DNA of 64,000 nt, taken from NCBI GenBank assembly GCA_015680625.1, contig JAAAXW010000154.1, positions 33,085-97,084 of the forward strand, written 5' to 3'. Origin of the DNA: Mortierella hygrophila. Taxonomy: Eukaryota > Mortierellomycota > Mortierellomycetes > Mortierellales > Mortierellaceae. The notes beneath the pieces were generated by a model. The model was not told the DNA's origin. It saw only the letters and a list, made by a program, of their open reading frames with translations, and did not search any database. This document shows positions 59,635 to 64,000 of the stretch, piece by piece; the first letter of the stretch is position 1; each line of letters starts with the position of its first letter. Both the position numbers and the translations under genes were made by a program.

Positions 59635-60614
59635 TAACTTTTACGATACCCATTTTCTGAATTTATAAATGTTATGATACATGAACACCTTCCGTGCAAA
59701 CAGGGAGTGTTGCCACCATTTTTTTTTCTTTCCCTTGGGCTTAGTAGATCTGGGTTGGATCATGTCAGTGGCTTGTGCGGTCGTGTGTGGTGTGCAGGGA
59801 GAGATAATTATTTCGAGCGGCGCGCGAGACAGGGATCCTTCTTTCGCTTAATCGAGACTTTTTCACTATGGTATATATCGCCATTCATCGATCGATCGAT
59901 ACACCCATCCATTCATCTATCGATGCCATCGACAACCATCGCCAGCGCCGTCGTCTACCCGTCTAGCCCACGCAACCAGTCCTGCAGGAATCCCTACTAT
60001 TACCAATTTTTTCGGGCACCCGACATCAACATCATCACATCTGGAGCAGGCACCAGTGATCAGCGAAAGATCATGGAGAAACGCTGATTCACCACCAGTC
60101 TTTGCTCGAAGCGCTGGGATCACCTTCGCTGCTGTTCCCGGATACCTCTTACAACAACGACAACGCCGGAGCTGTTAGTCAAAAAAGGAGTCGTTCGAAG
60201 ACTGGCTGAGTACGTTTTTTTCTTTGGCCAAAGCTGAGGGAGGGCGTACCCTTGTCGTGTTTTCGTTGGCTGTTTTGATGGATGTCAGTTTCTGGGGTAG
60301 AGTTGGACGGGAGACAGGATCGCCTCTTCAATCGGAGTCGTCTTTGTCTTTAAGGGCGGGAAGCAGGACACGTCGCGACCCAATTCTTCGCAGGACACTC
60401 CACCTTTACCCTCACAGGATCCAAAGGACCCACCCTTTCCTCTTTTTTTTATCGTCCTTTATCAACATACCGACAAAGAACATTCACAAAACTGGGAGAG
60501 GGCGGTTCAGAAGCGGGCATACACATACACTTTTTTCGATAAGAGTTGCGGTCTTAATAACTTCGTCTTATTTTGTACTCTCTATATCTTATCTTAAAAC
60601 CCCAATGTGTATAA
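59635..60614. other. Region holding the L11 promoter and probable first intron
   Basis: 980 bp. An ATG directly followed by GT lies at 59868-59870 after a CT-rich stretch, and is the best candidate first exon of the L11 gene (intron 59871-60614). Within it, one stretch (about 59924-60087 and then 60060-60208 in another frame) looks compositionally coding, for example ALGSPSLLFPDTSYNND, but it has stops and a frame change. Confidence 0.45.
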
Positions 60615-61262
60615 TAGTCCGCTGAAGACCAGACCCAAAAGTCCACCAACGCCATGCGCGAGTTGCGCCTCGAGAAGCTCGTCCTCAACATTTGCGTCGG
60701 AGAGTCCGGAGACAGACTTACCCGTGCCGCCAAGGTTCTCGAGCAGTTGACTGGTCAGACCCCCGTCTACTCCAAGGCCCGCTACACCGTCCGTACCTTC
60801 GGTATCCGTCGTAACGAGAAGATCGCCGTCCACGTCACCGTCCGTGGCCCCAAGGCTGAGGAGATTCTCGAGCGTGGCCTCAAGGTCAAGGAGTACGAGT
60901 TGAAGAAGTCCAACTTCTCCGAGACCGGCAACTTCGGTTTCGGTATCCAGGAGCACATCGATTTGGGTATCAAGTACGACCCCTCCATCGGTATTTACGG
61001 TATGGATTTCTTCGTCTGCATGAACCGCCCCGGTAACCGTATCACCAAGCGTCGCCGTTGCGTCGCCAAGGTTGGTGCCAACCACCGTGTCAACAAGGAG
61101 GAGACCATGAACTGGTTCAAGCAGCGTTACGATGGGTAGGTTTTTTTGGCACTTTTTACAGGCTGAGAGGGTCTTTTGGACACTTTTTCGCGAGCACATT
61201 TCACTAACCAAAGCCCTTTTTTTTTCTTGCAATCGAATAGTATCCTTACCAACAAGAAGTAA
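60615..61262 (+). CDS. RPL11: 60S ribosomal protein L11 (uL5)
   Basis: Core large-subunit protein contacting 5S rRNA. Exons 60615-61135 and 61241-61262 are certain: ELRLEKLVLNICVGESGDRL, KVLEQLTGQTPVYSKARYTV, TFGIRRNEKIAVHVTVRGPK, GFGIQEHIDLGIKYDPSIGI, then NWFKQRYDG joined to ILTNKK. An internal ATG at 60654 would start at MRELRL. However, 12 in-frame residues before it (SAEDQTQKSTNA) resemble the short family N-terminal extension and follow a TAG acceptor at 60614. The true start is therefore probably upstream. The ATG|GT at 59868-59870 would give MSAEDQ and 181 aa, close to the usual 170-180. That first exon and its 744-nt intron are inference. Confidence 0.95.
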
Positions 61263-63195
61263 ACTCTCGTTGTCTAGGACCACTGTATCAAAAACTTCTC
61301 TCTTGAATAAAAATGTGCATCAGCATTTTTCATTGAACCTATCTCTTGAACCTTTTTCTTGGCTCGTTTACAATCAAGTTTTGGACATTACTCTCCCGTA
61401 AACGCGTTTTTTTTTCTTTAGTCGTCCCTTGTTTCTGGTGGCAAGGCGAATTGGGCGAAGCATACTGTTCCAGGGTCCATTTTAATCGAAATTGATAAGT
61501 GGCTGCTCTGTCGCGCATTTTTCGTACCTGTAATGATCAAACTGCTAGCGTACAAAAAAAAAAGGTCTGCAGTGCGATCCTCGCCAACATCAATCACACA
61601 CTTGTTGTTCGTATGAAATGCTAGAGCAAGGACGACGACGAAGGCGCGAAACCAAAGCGTTGTTGCCTCGAAATGGTGATTTCTTTGGGTCGTCGTTGCC
61701 TAGAAGTGTTGAGGACGGTTTCCAAAACTCACGCCTTTGCCATGACGGAGAAGAGTGGTATTTTGATGGTTGTGTGGAATTCTCCTGATGTCGTTCCTGT
61801 AGTGAGTACGGATATCAGAGGCAAAGAAGGCAAAGAGAATGAGGAATGAAAGAGAAGGGAAGAAATACAATGGACATGGGGGAAAGAGCAATGAGTGAGT
61901 CTGTTCAAGAAAAAAAATCTCATGCTTGAGGCATGAAACGACTGATAGTCCTGAAAGTGAGGCAGAAGTCTAGTTTGATACGGTTCAAGCGTATCTCTTC
62001 CGGAATCAACACCGCCACCAGATGCATTGACCAACAATCTGTTTGAGTCAGCGATGAATATTGCAACCCGATAGGCTTGTCAAAAAAGACAGAGAAGAAC
62101 AGCAATATGGTCCGTAGTGCAATCGACTATGAGGTTTTTTACTCAATAAACTCTACATCAATCGGCATTATTCTTTTATTCGTCACTCGACCATTGTACA
62201 TCCTTCGGGACTAAAGGAGAAAGTTAGCAAGGCAAATGAACTTTCCTAGACCGTTAGTCTACTTTGCAAGCTGCCTAAGAGGCTTGAAAGATCCAACAAT
62301 AGTACATATGTGATCAGGCACTAAATCATGCTGTAAAGATTGTTGTCGTATTTTTTTGCTCCATCTACGGCATAAGCGAGTCTATCGATACAGAGAGAAG
62401 CTCGCTTTGTCATCTTTATCCCTGAACGGTTGGCCAAACCCCCATGCTTTTCTTATACCTCACCCGCTTGAGCGGAAACATGCCGTGTCCATCCACCCAT
62501 CGTCGGCGTCGTCAAATCGCAAACGCAACATGAACGGCAAACAAATAAGAGCCCTCGCTTTGTTCTCTTCTTTTCACTCAGGTATTCCTCTTTCTCCTAA
62601 TGTCGCACCAAGAACTAGTGGATACGAACAGACAAAAGCAGAAAATCGAATGAACCGCCGAATTGAGACTGGCGGATGCATATGCAATCTATCCCACTTC
62701 AATGGCTGTTTTCCATGTGTTCGTTTTCTGCGCCTTGTCAACCTCCACTCGAACTTTCTTTAGCACCCTTTCAGGTCTGTCGGTTATACAGCGCACCGAA
62801 AGGCGCTTACTTTACTATTTGTTTACATCGAGCCTTACTCCATCATCTCTTTCGCCCTTGCTTTTGTGGAGGAGAAACACCAAGCGGACCATAATGCCGT
62901 TGTTTGATGTTGAGAGCAACTATGCATCATTCTCCACATCGCTGTCCTTCTCGATTATTGACAACAACGGGCCACCGAGGTTTCGCTTCAAGGGTCCCCC
63001 ATCCCGCTTACCCTGACCCGACTTTGTGCCGTCAGCATACCTCACCCTCGGACACGTATTAAAGCAACCACCCTTTCCTCCCATTTAACTCTTTCTCTTT
63101 CTTCTTTACAGCTCTTGTCCCATTCTTCATCCCCCAAGCCTTTTCACGCCTTCCTTCTACCTCACCACCCCCCTCCCACATACTCAACCTCCACC
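61263..63195. other. Intergenic interval between RPL11 and the small secreted protein gene
   Basis: 1.9 kb. AATAAA at 61306 serves RPL11. ORFs up to 135 codons occur (for example 62356-62763), but none is recognisable or supported by splice structure. The last 150 bp form a CT-rich leader for the gene at 63196. Confidence 0.5.
61306..61311 (+). terminator. Candidate polyadenylation signal of RPL11
   Basis: AATAAA 44 bases after the stop codon, a typical short 3' UTR for a ribosomal-protein gene. Confidence 0.5.
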
Positions 63196-63525
63196 ATGAA
63201 GTTCACAATCCTTGCCGCCGTCTTTGTCGCCCTCGTCGCCTCCGCCCAAGCAGACCCCTCGGCATGCACCCTGTGCCTCCAAGAATCCCTCATGCAGCTT
63301 CCCGCCTGCGCCAATGTCGAGGCGACCGCCGGTTCGGTCTCACCCGCCTATGCTGCTTGCCTCTGCTCGTCCCTCAGTGGCTCCTGGATCGACTCTTGTG
63401 CCACCGCTGACAAATGCGGTTCTGCCATCTCTGCCTTCAAGAGCTCGTATGCCCCCAATATGAAGGATGCTGGACTGACCTGTGGCTCCAATGGTCAAGC
63501 TTCCTTCACTCCCGCCTCTGCCTAA
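63196..63525 (+). CDS. Small secreted eight-cysteine protein
   Basis: Single exon, 109 aa. A clear signal peptide (KFTILAAVFVALVASAQA) has likely cleavage before DPS. The mature part of about 90 residues has eight cysteines spaced C-x2-C-x10-C-x16-C-x-C-x10-C-x5-C-x21-C. There is no membrane tail, so it should be soluble or wall-trapped. Small size, secretion and cysteine content are features of fungal effector-like or wall proteins, but no such function is shown. The spacing resembles the ectodomains at 11315 and 16993 (see findings) and is not the hydrophobin pattern with paired CC. A CT-rich leader and downstream AATAAA at 63713 support a transcribed gene. Confidence 0.85.
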   Translation: MKFTILAAVFVALVASAQADPSACTLCLQESLMQLPACANVEATAGSVSPAYAACLCSSLSGSWIDSCATADKCGSAISAFKSSYAPNMKDAGLTCGSNGQASFTPASA

Positions 63526-63769
63526 ATCGTCGTTTTTCTGAGGCGAGCATTGTGCGACAAACATGGATACGAGAAGGAGTTCGATATTCCTTCATTGGGG
63601 GGGGGGTTGTTCTCGGTCTGATGGACTCAGACTGTACTTTAGATAGCACAGTGATTTGTCGCGGCTACAGCAATCGAAGCAACAGATCAATGTAACCCCT
63701 CCCAAAAAACAGAATAAAAAAAAAAAAGACTGAACTACGTGCTCTTACAATTGTTTTACATCGTTGTGA
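63526..63769. other. 3' flank of the small secreted protein gene
   Basis: Contains a G8 run at about 63598-63606, AATAAA at 63713-63718 followed by an A tract, and the left edge of the Fanzor fragment frame. No gene seen. Confidence 0.55.
63713..63718 (+). terminator. Candidate polyadenylation signal of the small secreted protein gene
   Basis: AATAAA about 190 bases after the stop codon, followed directly by an A-rich run. Confidence 0.4.
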
Positions 63770-64000
63770 ATTTCATATTGGGTTCCCTGGTGGCCGGCCA
63801 CCACGAGAAATAAAAATTCAGATTGTTCAGAATATAAAAAGAAGCAGGTACAGGACCGCAGACACCATCATGTATGCTTTTTTACTGTCTTATACATAGG
63901 GAAAGATTGTAACGAAAAAAGAGATGTAGTGGTCGGTATCAACGAGTACTACACATCGAAGAAGTGTCCAAGGTGTACTGAGTTTATTGCACAAGTGACT
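63770..64000 (+). mobile_element. Second Fanzor-type nuclease fragment (runs off the window)
   Basis: An open frame from 63770 to the window edge, preceded by an in-frame TGA at 63767. Its last 33 residues are DCNEKRDVVVGINEYYTSKK followed by CPRCTEFIAQVT. The motif NEYYTSKKCPxC..F is the characteristic start of the zinc ribbon after the RuvC part in one group of fungal Fanzor proteins. The upstream 45 residues (with VQDRRHHHV) do not look like intact RuvC-II, so a frameshift, intron or truncation lies just before the motif. It differs from the DEYFTSK fragment at 6458-6715 and therefore belongs to another subgroup. The second Cys pair and RuvC-III Asp should lie just right of base 64000. Confidence 0.72.

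Noticed and set aside
62356..63016. Forward ORFs of 117-135 codons before the small secreted protein
   Set aside because: Overlapping frames without recognisable motifs; most likely promoter and leader sequence.

Overview
The window looks like a gene-dense stretch of an early-diverging filamentous fungus, most likely Mucoromycota in the broad sense and close to Mortierellaceae. The reasons are the many short GT-AG introns (mostly 80-130 nt, usually ending in AATAG, GATAG or ACAG), pyrimidine-rich and CAA-rich gene starts, and a set of fungal and opisthokont orthologues. These include a GT48 glucan synthase, USP7- and USP48-type deubiquitinases, a TBC1D20-type Rab GAP and a one-dehydrogenase peroxisomal multifunctional enzyme. 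The genus is inference; the fungal nature is secure. No tRNA, rRNA or CRISPR array was found.

Layout from left to right. The C-terminal two thirds of a 1,3-beta-glucan synthase (1-3670) is followed by prohibitin-2 (4183-6011). An accessory scar comes next: a Fanzor/TnpB-type nuclease C-terminal fragment (6317-6715) lying against a beheaded and internally deleted MFS transporter pseudogene (6758-8069). After a long gene-poor stretch come a single-pass membrane protein with eight cysteines (11315-12617), the peroxisomal beta-oxidation enzyme MFE-2/Fox2 with a C-terminal SKL (14249-16634), and a reverse-strand, probably GPI-anchored eight-cysteine protein (16993-17862). Three reverse-strand genes follow: Ubp15/USP7 (19597-25201), a nucleolar NEPRO/RMP1-like protein (25715-27604) and a J-domain membrane protein (27771-28972). 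The last is divergent from a 21-exon USP48-like gene (29291-34488). Next are a D-2-hydroxyacid dehydrogenase, RAD52 (reverse), a Boi-type polarity scaffold with an added calponin-homology domain, clathrin heavy chain (reverse), a TBC1D20/Gyp8-type GAP, a PRA1/Yip3 protein (reverse), a chitin-binding-like surface protein, ribosomal protein L11 (uL5), and a small secreted eight-cysteine protein. The window ends inside a second, different Fanzor fragment.

Several genes share cell-biological themes, but nothing suggests one dedicated operon-like system. Glucan synthase, Boi scaffold, clathrin, PRA1 and the TBC GAP belong to polarised growth, wall synthesis and membrane traffic. The two USPs act in ubiquitin removal, and RAD52 in recombination repair. 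Exon structures were built by hand from splice sites and reading frame. For every complete multi-exon gene except uL5, whose first exon is uncertain, the exon lengths sum to a multiple of three.

The most noteworthy observations are: (1) two unlike Fanzor remnants, one beside a rearranged transporter pseudogene; (2) three otherwise unlike surface or secreted proteins sharing one eight-cysteine spacing, a candidate undescribed family; (3) a Boi scaffold fused to a CH domain; (4) odd splice architecture, including an ATG-only first exon, a stop codon inside a splice donor, a 30-nt exon and a GC-AG intron.
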